NCBI RefSeq assembly: GCF_040436345.1
Contig: NC_133218.1
Coordinates: 26,338,710 to 26,402,709, forward strand
Source: Pagrus major
Lineage: Eukaryota; Chordata; Actinopteri; Spariformes; Sparidae
Direction: 5' to 3'
Length of the DNA stretch: 64,000 nucleotides
Shown here: positions 52,762 to 64,000 of the stretch, one piece after another
Position numbering within the stretch: the stretch's first letter is position 1
Layout: each line of letters opens with the position of its first letter
Notes under the pieces: model-generated
Database searches by the model: none
Told to the model about the DNA's origin: nothing
Seen by the model: the letters and a program-made list of their open reading frames with translations, nothing else
Program-made: the position numbers and the translations under genes

Positions 52762-55700
52762 CTGAGGACAAGGGACAGATTAAAAACCTTTAGTTAAAAT
52801 TATATTACAGTCCATAGAGTGATGTCGATTGTTTTTTCTTTGCAGCTGCTTGTCTCCATTTAGTGTATAAATGATGTAATCTGCCATGAAGTCACATAAT
52901 TTGGCCTTTGCAGCCTCTGAATTAACCCGATCATACTTGATCTGAGTTGAATTTTCTTCAGTTCATCTGTCTTTCTTTCTAATAGCACCCAAAAATACAA
53001 CGGCAAGTGCAAAGTTGATTTTATAGTTTGAACTGAACTCATCCATGAACTCAGTTTCTTGGAACAGAGACCTCACAGACAGGAGAAGGGGGTGGGACAG
53101 ACTGTTCATGATGAAATACTTCTCAGGAACAGCTGGCAACCTCCAGACATTCCTGCTAACACACTCCGTGAGAATCAGGATTTCCCCTTACTCCTCCCAC
53201 ATCTCCATTTTCCAAGTTACTGTATTTCTCCAGTCTTGGAAATTCATGGAAGATAAACATCAACATGGCCTAAATCTAGTAGCCTGGACCTGCTATCCCT
53301 CGTGACAAGAGGATATGATGGGATATGTCCAAATTACCCAAATGGACAGTTGAAAAGTCTGTTAATAACTCCTTAAAGAGACAGGAGCTAAAACAGAGCG
53401 TTTCAGACAGAGAAGGAATACAGTGCTGCAGCACTGGACAGTATGAGGAGACTGATGTGTTTTTTGAGCATTAAAACATATAAACATATTCTTGTAGTAA
53501 CTCAAAATAAAACTATGAACCTGAAAATGAGCATAATATGTCTCCTTTAAGGGTAAAGGGTTCCACAAATGTAATGGTCAGTAATGGCTTTTTGGAGGCA
53601 GATACTAGAGCATTTGTTAAGTAGGGCTGCCCTAACAATTATTTTCATTATCTATTAATCTTCTAATAATTTTCACAGTCAATCAATTAATTGTTTTGTC
53701 TACATAATGTCAAAAAATGTGTGAAAAATGCTAACACTTATATCAAATGGCTTCTTTTGTCCAACCAACAGTCAAAACCCCAAAAGACTCTTCCTTGACT
53801 ATCATTAATGACAAAAAACCCTGAAAAATCTTTACATTGAAGAAACTGGAACCAGCAAATGTTTGACGTTTTTTTGCTTGAAAAATTAGTTAAGCGATTC
53901 ATTTATATCAAAATACTTGGCATCTAATTTTCTTTTGGTCGACTAATCTATTAATCACGCAGTCGTTGCAGCTCGAGTGTAAAAGTAGTATTTATTGTCA
54001 CTATGCAGGCTGGTGTGTATTTCACGCTGCAGCCCCTTCCTTTCCAGGAAAGATTTTCAGATGTCCAGGAATTTTAAGTAATTTTGTGCAATACCTTATT
54101 CTTTACGAAATACAATGAAGTGAAAGTCACTCTGCATGTAATACATTCATCTTCCTAAAATTAGTATTCTAAACCTCAGCCCAACTCAAACAGTAGAGCA
54201 CTGACTCATAACATTGACTCTGCTGTAAAAATGAATAGAGAATCAAAAGCTCAGTATAAAGATAACACATCAATAAAGAGCCTGATATGAGCTGTTGTGC
54301 AAGATTCTGATAAGTGTAACTGTGTCATCTTGAAAAAGAAAATGAAACTTGTATCAAAGTCATAAGGTGATGGCTTCTACACGCCACAGCAGTGGGTCTC
54401 TACAATATGAGGAAAATCTGCAACGTGCGATAACATTGTTCAGTCCGACAAAGATGACATGACTTGCGATAAATAAACAAATATTGAAGTGCCTGTGTTA
54501 GCTCTTCTCTCCTTCCTTAACCTCGCAACACCAAATTCACACCTGACGGCTAGCTGGGGCTTCATCTAATTGCCTAAATGGTTTGAATGCATGACCCATA
54601 TATCCAGGGCTCCGTCTGATAGGGCAAATGTTCACATGCAGAGTGTAAATGCATGGTGCATGTAAATAAAATGATTTATCTTATTCACTGGGTTTTGTGT
54701 AGTCTTGCTGTGTTGTTATCTTGCATGTTCATGTCCAGATGACAATAAAATAAAATCTTTTCACACACTGAAAACAACCGAACATTTATTTAAGTTCAAT
54801 ACAATATATTTAATGTACGCAGCAATAATAAAATGGTCCTTATCAGTCTTTTAACTCTCTAGAAATGGGATTATTAGGCCTTCCTGCACCCTAATTTTGG
54901 GAGCCTGTTTTCATGCCATACTTTGTTTGGACTATTACAGTGTGTCTATGGACGACAAAATGGAAGGTTTTTCTTTCACTAAAATTGCAGAAGACAGTCA
55001 TAGGATATTTATTTCACATTGCCTTGTTACTGTGAAGCTGTGCCACTAAACAATGTTGTTACAGCTGCCGTAGTGACCAAACTACACTTTTATCTAAAGG
55101 ATTTCTCACTTTCTATATGAGGCCGGTGTGGGAAAAGTAGAAAACACAGCAAACCCATTTCCCCTAAAATCCTCGAAAATCCATGCAAGAGCAACAAACA
55201 ATGAGCAAATTTTTTTCATGTTGCAAAATGCTGACAGTAATGCTCAACACGTGATGAGCAGTACCCAAGCTAATGCAATCCCAGCAAACCCCCTGCAGTT
55301 CCCCTTCTCTACTCAGTGGCTGGGTCAGTGTCATTGGAGTGGAATCTCATGCTGGGCACCTTCAAGTAAATGAAATGCTGCAAAAAGTTAAAGCCTGAGA
55401 ACAGCTACCTTCAGTGTTTTCATATAAAACCACATCCTGCCAACAGAAAACTAAAATGCAAATAGAAATTTCCTCAATCCCAAAAATGTGAAAATATGAA
55501 TAACATGCTTTAAAGGCCTGGCCACTATTTTTACTGTTACTGTTACTTTTAGTAGGTGCAGCTGTCATATGTTCTCAGGTTCATTGCTCAACATGATCTC
55601 TATATGAAGAAAAAAGAAATTTAAACTTATATTTCTTACTTACTTATATTGTTAAAGTGTAGTTTTCTTCAAAGTGAAAGTAGACAAAATAAAAATTTGA

Positions 55701-58700
55701 GTACCATGGATTATGTTCCATAAATATTCCTCACCAATCAAATGACAGAAATCCACTGTACAGAGCCTCACAACGCTAATATATTTACTGTGTTCTTATA
55801 TACTAGTGCGAGAAGTCACACTTTGCATTTAGACATGACAATGCACACTCTAAATTCTGATGTCATTATATACATATTAAGAGTAATTATATATTTATAT
55901 AGAAATATATACTTATGTATATATTATAGATATTCAACATTAAATGAATAATATGATCCTTACCCAAATTAAGTAATATTCCTGAATCTGTGTCATTATG
56001 TGTTATATGCTACAGACAATGATTTATAACTACACTACACTACACACTACACTACTTTATATTTACATTATGTATATTTTTTATCAATTTTCAAACAGCA
56101 AGATGAGCATATTTGTAGGGCTGCAACTAACGAGATTCATTGTGGATTAATCTGTTAATAAATAAGAAAATAAATAAGTCTAGTTGTTTAGTCTTTCGAA
56201 TGTCAGAAAATGGCAAAAAATGTGGCCCAAAGCCCAATGTGGCGTCATCAAATGACATCACATCAGATTACTGTCATAGAGGTGTAAAGAAACCACCAAA
56301 ACAAAAACATCACAGTTCTCTGATTCCAGAGAATTGTGATGTTTTTGCCTTAAAAATGACTCAAACTAATTAATCAGTTATCAGAAAAGTTGGTGATTAA
56401 TTTAAAAGCTGTCAAATAATCAAGTAATCGATTAATCCTTGCAACTAATCCTTGTTTACTTCAAGCACGGGGCTTCTGTTAACCAGCATTTTGATGGTTT
56501 ACAGTGAAACAAGTCATGGTTGTTTATTAGCCTCTGCAGGTATGACAAATATATTAACAATTATGAAAACTTTACACAGAAATAATCCTGCATGGAAAAG
56601 ACCACCACAACTTTCAGTTTTACCATGTTCCATGACAACAAGACCGCCGTATTTAACGGCTGACTGCTTAACCACCGCCTGCATGCAGTGTGATTTTTAT
56701 ATGCATCATATCCTGTGAGTTCCTGAGCAAGTCTGAGTGGGCTTGAATTACCATCAACAGCACACAACCTTTATTTATATCATCGTGATGCTGCTAGTGA
56801 GGGAAAAACTAATAACAGATTACATTATACAATTTTCAAAGAGTGCAACTTAAAATCTATTTTGACTACAGGCAGCATCCCTGCAAATTCTAAAGAGTGA
56901 CTGGATGCTGCCTGTTGGTCAAATGTGCTTGCATTTATTATGACTGTGTTCCTTCATGTGTTTACCTCTGAGACTTGTGTTGTCTGGTACTCCTGCAGCT
57001 GCTGCTGGAAGCCATAGTTTGGGCCGACGAAGGAGCGTACAGCCTTCACTGCAGTCAGACACTCCTCCCAGTTGTAGTGGGTGACAGTCATCAGGTAGGC
57101 CACCACCATGGTAGTGCTGCGAGACACACCTGCAAGGCTGCAGCAAAGGAAAGCAATTGGATGTTTGACACCTTATTTCTTACTGGTAATAGGTAAATAA
57201 CAAACAATTCAAATTATGCCCTCAGGTGCTGTTTGGGACAAATATAATGTTCAAAATTGATTGCTGATTTGTTCACCTCAGGCTTTTTTGGGGTTCTGCC
57301 CCTAAAGGGACTCGTTTTCAAGATCAAAATTTCATTTTGGGTTACTCCTCGAATAGGTTTACATGCTTTAATGCTCAAAAAACATCGGTTTTCTCATACT
57401 GTCCAGTCTGCTCTGATTGGTTGGCTCTAACATGCCTGACCCAGCACCGCTAACAACAGAGGAGCTGTGCTAAATCAATTCTTTGGTTCCAAACTAGCTG
57501 CTGGGCAGAAATTATGCAAATATGTGACATGGTGTCACATTGTGATGACATTAAGTCACAGAATTAAAAGCGGGACTACTGATGAGGCGTTTTATGGAGC
57601 AGTGTTTTCTGTGGGAGAGAGGAGCCTCTGTTGGTGTAGAACCTATATAAAACACTGAAGGAAAGGGAAAGAAATGGAAAAAACATACTAGGATTCTTTT
57701 AATTTGTGCTTTGATGAATAACTACATCCACATTCAACAAGATAAGACTCTCAAGATGCCCAGAAGGAGCTGGTTAAAACGTAATACATAAAAACCTACC
57801 AGTGAACGAGACAAGAGCCACCATTCAGGCGACATTCATGGATGAAGCTGATGCACTCTTTAAAATGTTGTAATCTGTAAAGACAAAAAACAAACACCAA
57901 CTTATTACAGTACTGATTACTTTGAAAGTCTGACACAACTGATATAGAGCACATATTTTTCTCTTGTGCGCAGTTTAAAATATAGAAACAAGTGTTTGAA
58001 TCAGGAATTACATTCGTAGTTTTGCTCATCAAACCCAAAAACTAGCTTGGTTTCAGAGGTAGAGGTAAAACCTAAAAATAGGTTAGGCATTATAGGATAT
58101 GAGAAAGTACACCTTGAACTGAAACTCCTGTGTCGAGGCCCTAACTTTGTGTTTCAAATATGTCGGTGAAACTCTGTTAACATGATACAATTCTGATTTT
58201 GACTGTAGAAACTGCAGTTTACTCTCAATTACAGCGAGAAGTTCATCTGTGAGGTAGTTTTGATAGGTTTTTGTCAGTTCCAAGTAACAGACATGTCAAA
58301 TAGCAGTGATTTTCTTGCAACTGCTCAAACTCTGTGTCATGTGACAAAAAGGTCTGGTCTGCTAACACGGGGAGTCTGTGGTAGACCAGAACACAGACAG
58401 CAGGGACAGACAAAGGAAGTAACTTGGCTCCTTTTTGTCTATCTGCAAAATTACATCAGTTTCAAGCATTCATTTATTCTGTGTTTAAAAATGATTGAGT
58501 GAATCATTTTAACTGAAATAACCAGATTGTACGAGTATTGTACGAGTAATAATACCACAGTGTAGAAATGCTCAGTTACAAATAAAAAGCATGCATTTAA
58601 ATAAGTAAAAATACAAAAGTAATAGTATCAAAATATGATTAAAGAACTAAAAGGCACAGCATCATGCAGAATTGCATTTTTCAGATGAATGTATATTCCA

Positions 58701-61700
58701 TTATTGGATTATAATTTTTGAAGCATTATTGTGTTTGCCACTTTAATGCTGCAGCTGGTAAAGATAGTTTAACTGTTTTATATAGTTTATCTGATGGGCA
58801 GCTGGCGAATGCCCCCTCTTAAATCAATAAAGTTTCATCTCTATAATATTACATTATAATTTATTTATTGATTACATTTTGTATTCTTAAACTAAATCTG
58901 CAAAGTAACCAGTAAGTGACGTCATAAAACAAATGTTATGGAGCAAAGTAAGCACAGTATTTACCTCTAAATGCAGTTGAGTTTAAGTACAAAGTAGCAG
59001 AAAGTGGAAAAACTCAAGTAAAGTAAAAGTACCTCAAAATTGCACATTACTTGAGTACTGCAAATAACCTCCTGAATGGTGGACCAATCATGTTTGTGCC
59101 CTCCAAACTAAAAACAAGTCTGACATTAAGAACACAATTAATATTCTACTGTTCCCAAACTTCAAAACACAAAACAAACAAACGAGAGAAACTGCTGCTT
59201 ATTATAATCAGTCACTGAAATCCTCAGAACGCGAGTCTTCTCTTAAACAGTAATGAACACCAAGCAGCACAATGCAGAGCAACTGCTCCCCAAATATCCT
59301 ACTTGGTCACTGTCAGGAAACACTGATGGTGTTTTGCATAATCAAGAAGTGCGTGGCTGATAGCAGCGTCTCCTGAGGAGCAGATGCTGGTTACTCAATA
59401 GCAGACAGTATAACAGACTGGGGCTAAAATAGATTAACTACCACTTTTCTTTTTTCCTTCTTCCTGAGATCCAAACTCCTCTTTACAGAAAAAAAAAAAA
59501 AAACTCCTCTCCTCAGCACTTCCTGGAACAGAGGTTTCCGGCCATCTTGTTTAATATGCAGAAAATTACCTTGTGACATTTGAGGTTTGAACTAGCTGAA
59601 TCCAGAGATTCATAATGAAACAAAAAATAAACTGTGGAGCTACTGTACTTTTGAACTGCAAAAGAAAGATTATTCTATGTATAGTGAAATTGTATTTAAT
59701 TACATCGGTAATGCATAAGAAACCATTTTTTAAACAAAAAATGTATCCCACCACAGTTAGAACCAAAGTGCACCATGGTGAACATGCCGACTCCTCGCAC
59801 AAGAGTCTCACTTTGTAAATGTTTGATGCAAATGAGTTGACACCTTCATGGTCAGTGCACACTGTGCATTAAAACCATAGCATAGTTATGAGATTGTTCA
59901 CAAAAAAGGGGAATACCAAACATGTACATGTGCATTTAAGCAACTAATATAAATTAGGGCTGAACAATTTCTCATGTTGTTATCAAAATTGCAGTTTGGC
60001 TATCACGCTTGGGGAGTAACGGAAGACATGTTACGGGATTACATGATTAGGATACAAAAAAAGGGTAACTGTATGCCGTCAAAGTTACAGAAAAGATGAT
60101 GTAATTAGATTACAGATACAGAAAAACTAACCACGATTACATAAAAGTCATCTGTTTGGTCTTGAGGTAATACAAAAGTAGCGGAAAGTAATCAAGTTAC
60201 TGACTGCATTTTTTAACAGGTAATTAGCAGTGTCGGGGGTACATTACAGTAATTCATTACTTTTAGCGGTAACGGAGTAATATAACACGTTACTAATACT
60301 ATTTCAGTAATATATTACTACAGTTATGTCACGTAATGCGTTACAATCCGCGTTACTGACCGAAGTGAAGCGTTTATTGTTGTTGTCTCTGTGTGAATGA
60401 AACGAGCCGTATTTCGTCGGCCTAACGATGAAACCAAATCCTCCGAGCGCTCTTTAATTGAGATTCTTGAATCACACATGTCCATGCATTGCTTGTGCTG
60501 TGGTCTAAAATAAAAAGGCATACAAAGAGAGATTTTTGTCTTGTCATGTCATTATAGGCTACATTATAGAAGGTTTAGGTCTATTGTGTTTCATATGACT
60601 GAGCCTACAATTAAAAATAATTATTCCTATCTCATAATATATCAGACTTTGATCCTTTGTCTGCCTGCTCATCACTGTGTCCAAGGCCATTCCTTTATTT
60701 AAAAAGATCTCTATTTAATTGTTCTATATAGATTATTTGGGCTTTTTTTTCTTTTTAATAACTAAAAAGTAGTGTAATAAGTAATTTATTACTCTATGCA
60801 GACAGTAATATTGTAATGTAATATATTACTTTAAAATGAAGATAACGATTAATATGTAATATATTAAATTTTTAAAGTAACTTGCCCAACACTGGTAATT
60901 AATATTTATATTTATTTGTCACATAATCATGATTTTTGTGATGATTGTGATGCAAAAAATCTTCTAATTTTTAATCATAGTGTCATTGTAAGACCTGTCA
61001 AAAAGACTGCAATACATTTCTTATGTGTATTTTTTCTAAACATATTGTGCAGCCCTCATATAAATCAACGTTTAAGGCAGTTCCAATGAAACATCAGTGA
61101 CACTGGTGATTAGATGTTAGCCTTGAAGTCCCGGTGAGTTGTCACTGACATTTAACCTGCTGATTGAGTCTGCAATCATAGACATTTTGTTTTATCTAAT
61201 AAGGTTTTATGAGAGTTTTTCCTTGTTCTCTAAAGAGTCTTAGGTTGGCTGTCATTTCATCTCATTTATCCTCTTCCCTCTAACTGTGATTTAGGGCTGT
61301 ACAAATGAACCTGGCATCCATTCCAACAACTTAAAGGAAGTTTAAGGTTTTTCACACACAGCTTCAAACTGCTACAGTTGCTCCACAAATAAAAAAGCCA
61401 GAGCCTACGTGAGAAAGATGGCCTCTGCTGTAGACCATACGCAGGGGAGGGGCCATCAGACCTGACCATAGGGGCTCCCTGAGCATGCTGAGGAGTCAGT
61501 TGGCCTCACCACTCCCGTCAGTCAGACCAGTGATTGTGACAGAGGGGGTTTATTAAAGGCCTGGGTGGTCGAGGCCAACAGCCAGATGTCACACTGAGGT
61601 TTCCTTCCTCTGCTGCCTGAGGGAGGGACACTTGATTGCGACAGTGGAGGTCAGACACCTCCAACCTAACTCAATCAGCAACATCCAAAAAACACTAGAC

Positions 61701-61724
61701 TGCAATACTCACCAGTATTCATTC

Positions 61725-61788
<64 letters not shown>

Positions 61789-63532
61789 TCCACAATGTCA
61801 CACTTAAATACTAAACATAGTGGACAGGCCTTTGAATCAGGACATTTTATGAGGTGTTTTGTACTACTACAGAACTCTGTTGACACAAAGAACTAGTGTT
61901 TAGCCTGCGTTCAATCAGGCATTGTGTCAAATCTCTGTCTAGTATGTTGTCAGCAGATCAATTACTCATCACGCATCAGAATTTTCCCTTGCCTCTCTAC
62001 ACATTTAAGTATGACCATTTCCCTCATTGTACAGTCCCTTCACATGGATGGCAAAATGCACTGGAGATTTATGCAACCACTTTCTTCTGTGCAGGAGCCC
62101 TGACCAACCAGCAGAAGGCACTAGTGCGGCAAGAACCACCCTCACCCGCTTCAAATACTGACGTCAAAGTGGGTCGTCTACAGGGGTCACAAGACATGAG
62201 AATGCTCTTTTGCACTGCTGCTCAATCGGCACGCCATGTTTGATGGCTTTACGTTGTGCCCTCTGCCCGTGTCAAGCGTTTCATCCGGAATCACAGCGGC
62301 TAGTGTTGCATGAGGTCAAAGACTCTACATAGAAACAAACACATCATGCCATGACTAATGTGTTGTGTTAGCGACTGCTGAAAGGGCGGAGGGACAGCTC
62401 ATGTCTCTTTCAACACAGAGTCTGCCTCCTGATGAACAATCACGCTTCTTCTCTGTCTGTCTCTCTCTCAAACACAGAAATTAAAAAGTCTTGTCAGTGC
62501 TCAATCTTTGGGAGCATTACAGAATTACTTTAATACTGCATGGTCTACTTTACGTGACATATCTACAAGTCATGAGATGACATAATTGATAAATTATTTA
62601 AATAAGCTATGGGTCACTTTGCCCTCTACTGCACTCACAGTACAAATTATTGTTTGTAGTCAGTGTCTAAAAACTACCAGCAGGAATTGTGCATTAAAAA
62701 AACAAAAAACCTTTTTTCTAAACCATCCAAAATCTTCAGATATTCTTTGTAACGGTTCGCATCAGGCCGTCACACCCTGAGAATGCAATCTGGAGGGTAA
62801 TGGTGTTGAAATAATACTGGATGAATCATCAGTGATTAAGACTGCTTGAGAAATTCACATTTCCAAGGACACTGTCTCTAAAATCTATGACAAAAGCACC
62901 ATAAATACATTGGATTGTCTGTGTTTGAGTGTGCGTGTGTGTGTGTGTGTGTGTGTGAGTGTGCGTTTTTACTCACAGGTTCTGGCTGGAAGCATCAGCT
63001 GCATGAATACAAAGGTATGTCATGTCCTGTAAAAACAAACATGAAGAAACTGTATAACAACTAAAATATAACTCAAGAATATAAGCCACGCATGTCATAT
63101 CTGTATGTTACCGGTACATTTTTGACTATATGTATATTAAAGGCTGAAATTTTGACTAAAGAACTCAGAGAACACCTGTCCCTAAATTAAATGTCTCACA
63201 CACAAGTTATTGCCTGATAATTACAGCAAATTTGACATACACACACACACACACACACCACTTCGCTTGTACTGTCCATCTCAGGCACAACTCTCTCTTT
63301 CTCCAACCATAACTCATCACCACCCCCAGCTGGCTGACAGGACACATCACATTATCATATATATGCACAATCATACTGTAAATTTCCATGCAAAATCTCC
63401 ACGGGAAGTAGAAACAGTGCCACCCAGCAAACATGGATTTTCCACTAACCTCAAACACGGGCTTAGCATTGTTGTACACAGACAGGATGTGGGTGATGCC
63501 ATTCTTAGACAGGCTTTCTTTGTTTTCGGCAT
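52576..63532 (-). CDS. dusp22: dusp22-type dual-specificity phosphatase (5' partial, 5 exons seen)
   Basis: Atypical dual-specificity protein phosphatase of the JSP1/VHX group; DUSP22 acts at membranes and in the cytosol on JNK-pathway and Lck signalling. Exons seen, in transcript order: 63532-63450, 63026-62977, 57874-57800, 57137-56966, 52761-52576 (stop). All are GT-AG and phase-consistent, giving 187 codons plus stop. The catalytic loop is built across a splice junction: SCLVH-TG|C-LAGVSRS gives HCLAGVSRS, fitting HCxxGxxR. Other family marks are ITHILSVY, TYLCIHAADASSQNL, HFKECISFIHECRLNGG and YGFQQQLQEY. The MGNG myristoylation exon should lie beyond 64000; none was found between 63533 and 64000. 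DUSP15 is the alternative, but YLCI-AAD-SQNL and the YRAWL after the catalytic domain fit DUSP22 better, as does the IRF neighbour. The C-terminal tail after SPFND differs from human. Confidence 0.88.
53377..53546. mobile_element. TTAA-flanked MITE in dusp22 last intron
   Basis: TTAA at 53373-53376 and 53547-53550. Ends AGAGACAGGAGC and AATGAGCATAATATGTCTCC. I recognise the ATATTATGCTCATTTTCAGG edge (reverse strand) as a very common teleost MITE. Related internal sequence occurs at 57336-57417. Confidence 0.8.
53627..53983. mobile_element. hAT-like repeat (AGGGCTGC...), copy A
   Basis: Starts TAGGGCTGCCCTAACAATTA and ends CGTTGCAGCTC, an inverted-terminal pair. The core shares the order of blocks seen at 56116-56450. 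Boundaries are approximate; no clean target duplication seen. Confidence 0.65.
53984..56115. other. dusp22 last intron, no further element recognised
   Basis: AT-rich intron DNA with short unsupported frames. Confidence 0.5.
56116..56450. mobile_element. hAT-like repeat (AGGGCTGCAACTAACGA), copy B
   Basis: Starts TAGGGCTGCAACTAACGA and ends GATTAATCCTTGCAACTA, matching the widespread teleost AGGGCTGCAACTAACGATT element. It contains TGTCAGAAAATGGCAAAAAA and ACTGTCATAGAGGTGTAAAG. Confidence 0.7.
56966..57137 (-). CDS. dusp22: dusp22 coding exon 5 (catalytic loop)
   Basis: Begins CTTGCAGGTGTG after TTTGCTGCAG. The first C completes the TGC Cys codon of HCLAGVSRS. It continues TTMVVAYLMTVTHYNWEECL, AVKAVRSFVGPN and YGFQQQLQEYQ. 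The donor is GAG|GTAAAC and the exon ends in phase 0. Confidence 0.92.
57330..57700. mobile_element. MITE-related sequence in dusp22 intron 4
   Basis: Shares TTTACATGCTTTAATGCTCA and CTCATACTGTCCAGT with the reverse strand of 53377-53546 but is longer. Termini unclear, so limits are approximate. Confidence 0.5.
57800..57874 (-). CDS. dusp22: dusp22 coding exon 4
   Basis: This 75-nt exon encodes LQHFKECISFIHECRLNGG and SCLVH, ending TG|GTAGGT so that the catalytic Cys codon is split across the splice. Acceptor GTCTTTACAG. It is preceded by a 5.1-kb intron filled with nested transposons. Confidence 0.88.
58550..59060 (-). mobile_element. hAT-like element copy C (reverse orientation), partial
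   Basis: AACTCAAGTAAAGTAAAAGT and ACCTCAAAATTGCACATTAC resemble the reverse of the 23844-24331 family. The left side has AGTGTAGAAATGCTCAGTTA. Neither terminus is intact. Confidence 0.5.
60006..60219 (+). mobile_element. inner partial element related to 17157-17514
   Basis: GGGGAGTAACGGAAGACATGT, then GGGATTACATGATTAGGATA, then GCATTTTTTAACAG follow the block order of copies A and B (14862-15306, 17157-17514). The right end is cut by the hAT insertion that starts at 60228. Confidence 0.55.
60228..60894. mobile_element. innermost hAT-like MITE with 8-bp target duplication
   Basis: Starts CAGTGTCGGGGGTACATTAC and ends AACTTGCCCAACACTG. Flanks are GTAATTAG (60220-60227) and GTAATTAA (60895-60902), 7 of 8 identical. 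Rich in GTAAC/GTTAC words. No transposase frame. Confidence 0.8.
61724..61790. repeat. (TTTC)n microsatellite
   Basis: About 16 TTTC units within the dusp22 intron. Confidence 0.97.
62930..62964. repeat. (TG)n microsatellite beside dusp22 exon 3
   Basis: TG on the plus strand, (CA)n on the transcript. It ends about 13 nt from the exon 3 splice donor edge (62977). Confidence 0.95.
62977..63026 (-). CDS. dusp22: dusp22 coding exon 3 (general-acid region)
   Basis: This 50-nt exon encodes DMTYLCIHAADASSQNL and is flanked by TTTTTACAG and CT|GTGAGT. The D in AAD is the expected general-acid aspartate position of DUSPs. A repeat that reads (CA)n on the transcript begins about 13 nt after the donor. 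Confidence 0.87.
63238..63259. repeat. (AC)n microsatellite in dusp22 intron 2
   Basis: Short AC tract between exons 63450-63532 and 62977-63026. Confidence 0.93.
63450..63532 (-). CDS. dusp22: dusp22 coding exon 2
   Basis: Acceptor TTTATCCCAG, donor GAG|GTTAGT. Encodes (D)AENKESLSKNGITHILSVY and NNAKPVFE. It aligns with DARDAEQLSKNKVTHILSVHDSARPMLE of human DUSP22 (exon 2), part of the phosphatase core beta-strand that leads to the general-acid loop. Confidence 0.88.
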
Positions 63533-64000
63533 CTGGGATAAAGACAGAGAGGAATATATGTCACCGGAGTCTTGTCAGCAAATTTCACACCAACAAGTCT
63601 GACATGTTATAACGTAAGCAGCTGTTCCTGCTGCAGAGGCATGTCTGTGACCTGTTTACTGTCCTGCTGCAACATCACTTGGTACAGTTAGGCCTGTGGT
63701 CACTTGCTCCTGTCACTTGAACTAATTTTAGCCATTTATGCTTCTGCCATCATGTGGTGCCTCAGCAGCAGCAGCTAAAGTTAGAACGCTGCAAGTGCCA
63801 CATTGACTTGGAAGAGGTTGTTCAAGGCCAAGGACTGACACACTTCTTACGGTTGACTCTTATTTTATGTGAGGCAACACTTTCTACAACCTTGATTTTA
63901 GAAGAGTTTGGGACACTATGTAGAACATTAATAAAACAGAATGTGATGATTTGCTAATCGTTTTTTGACATATAATCAATTAAAAATAACACAATGACAA
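63533..64000. other. dusp22 intron 1 (part)
   Basis: No MGNG-type start exon found on the minus strand; the first coding exon should lie beyond the window. Confidence 0.6.

Larger units (their letters stand above)
59955..61057. mobile_element. outer hAT-like element of a nested insertion locus
   Basis: Starts TAGGGCTGAACAAT and ends ATTGTGCAGCCCTC, inverted termini. It is flanked by an exact 8-bp duplication ATATAAAT (59947-59954 and 61058-61065). It lies inside the dusp22 intron 57875-62976 and is interrupted by at least one further element. Confidence 0.85.

Overview
The window looks like vertebrate nuclear DNA, most likely from a ray-finned (teleost) fish. The evidence is split protein-coding genes with GT-AG introns, very dense CA/TG microsatellites, and many short DNA-transposon remnants (hAT-like and TTAA-flanked MITEs) of kinds I recognise from teleost genomes. 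There is no sign of bacterial gene organisation: no operons, ribosome binding sites or CRISPR arrays. Most of the long open frames are microsatellite or repeat artefacts.

Two real genes can be supported, both on the minus strand. (1) irf8 (interferon regulatory factor 8) is complete. It has eight coding exons between 45415 and 48439, plus a probable 5' non-coding exon ending at 48613. The predicted product is 422 aa, with a five-tryptophan IRF DNA-binding domain and a C-terminal IRF association domain. (2) A dusp22-type atypical dual-specificity phosphatase occupies 52576-63532. Five coding exons are visible, including the HCxxGxxR catalytic loop; the exon with the start codon lies beyond position 64000. 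The two genes are head-to-tail (dusp22 upstream, irf8 downstream). Mammals show the same arrangement for DUSP22 and IRF4, the IRF8 ohnolog, so this is probably a retained copy of the ancestral DUSP22-IRF4/8 block.

Layout: 1-45,400 is a gene desert on the 3' side of irf8 with microsatellites, MITEs, a degraded hAT transposase and a possible LINE fragment. No coding exon could be supported there. 45,415-48,850 is irf8 and its promoter. 48,850-52,200 is intergenic and rich in transposons. 52,200-64,000 is dusp22, whose long introns carry several nested transposons.

The two genes act in different processes: IRF8 is a myeloid and B-cell transcription factor, and DUSP22 is a JNK-pathway and T-cell signalling phosphatase. 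Their adjacency is most simply read as inherited synteny, not as a functional operon. I found no convincing new multi-gene system. The most unusual structures are a foldback transposon nested inside another element (39,002-39,923), a three-layer nested hAT locus inside a dusp22 intron (59,955-61,057), a compound microsatellite filling half of irf8 intron 2, and several MITEs that share termini but not cores.
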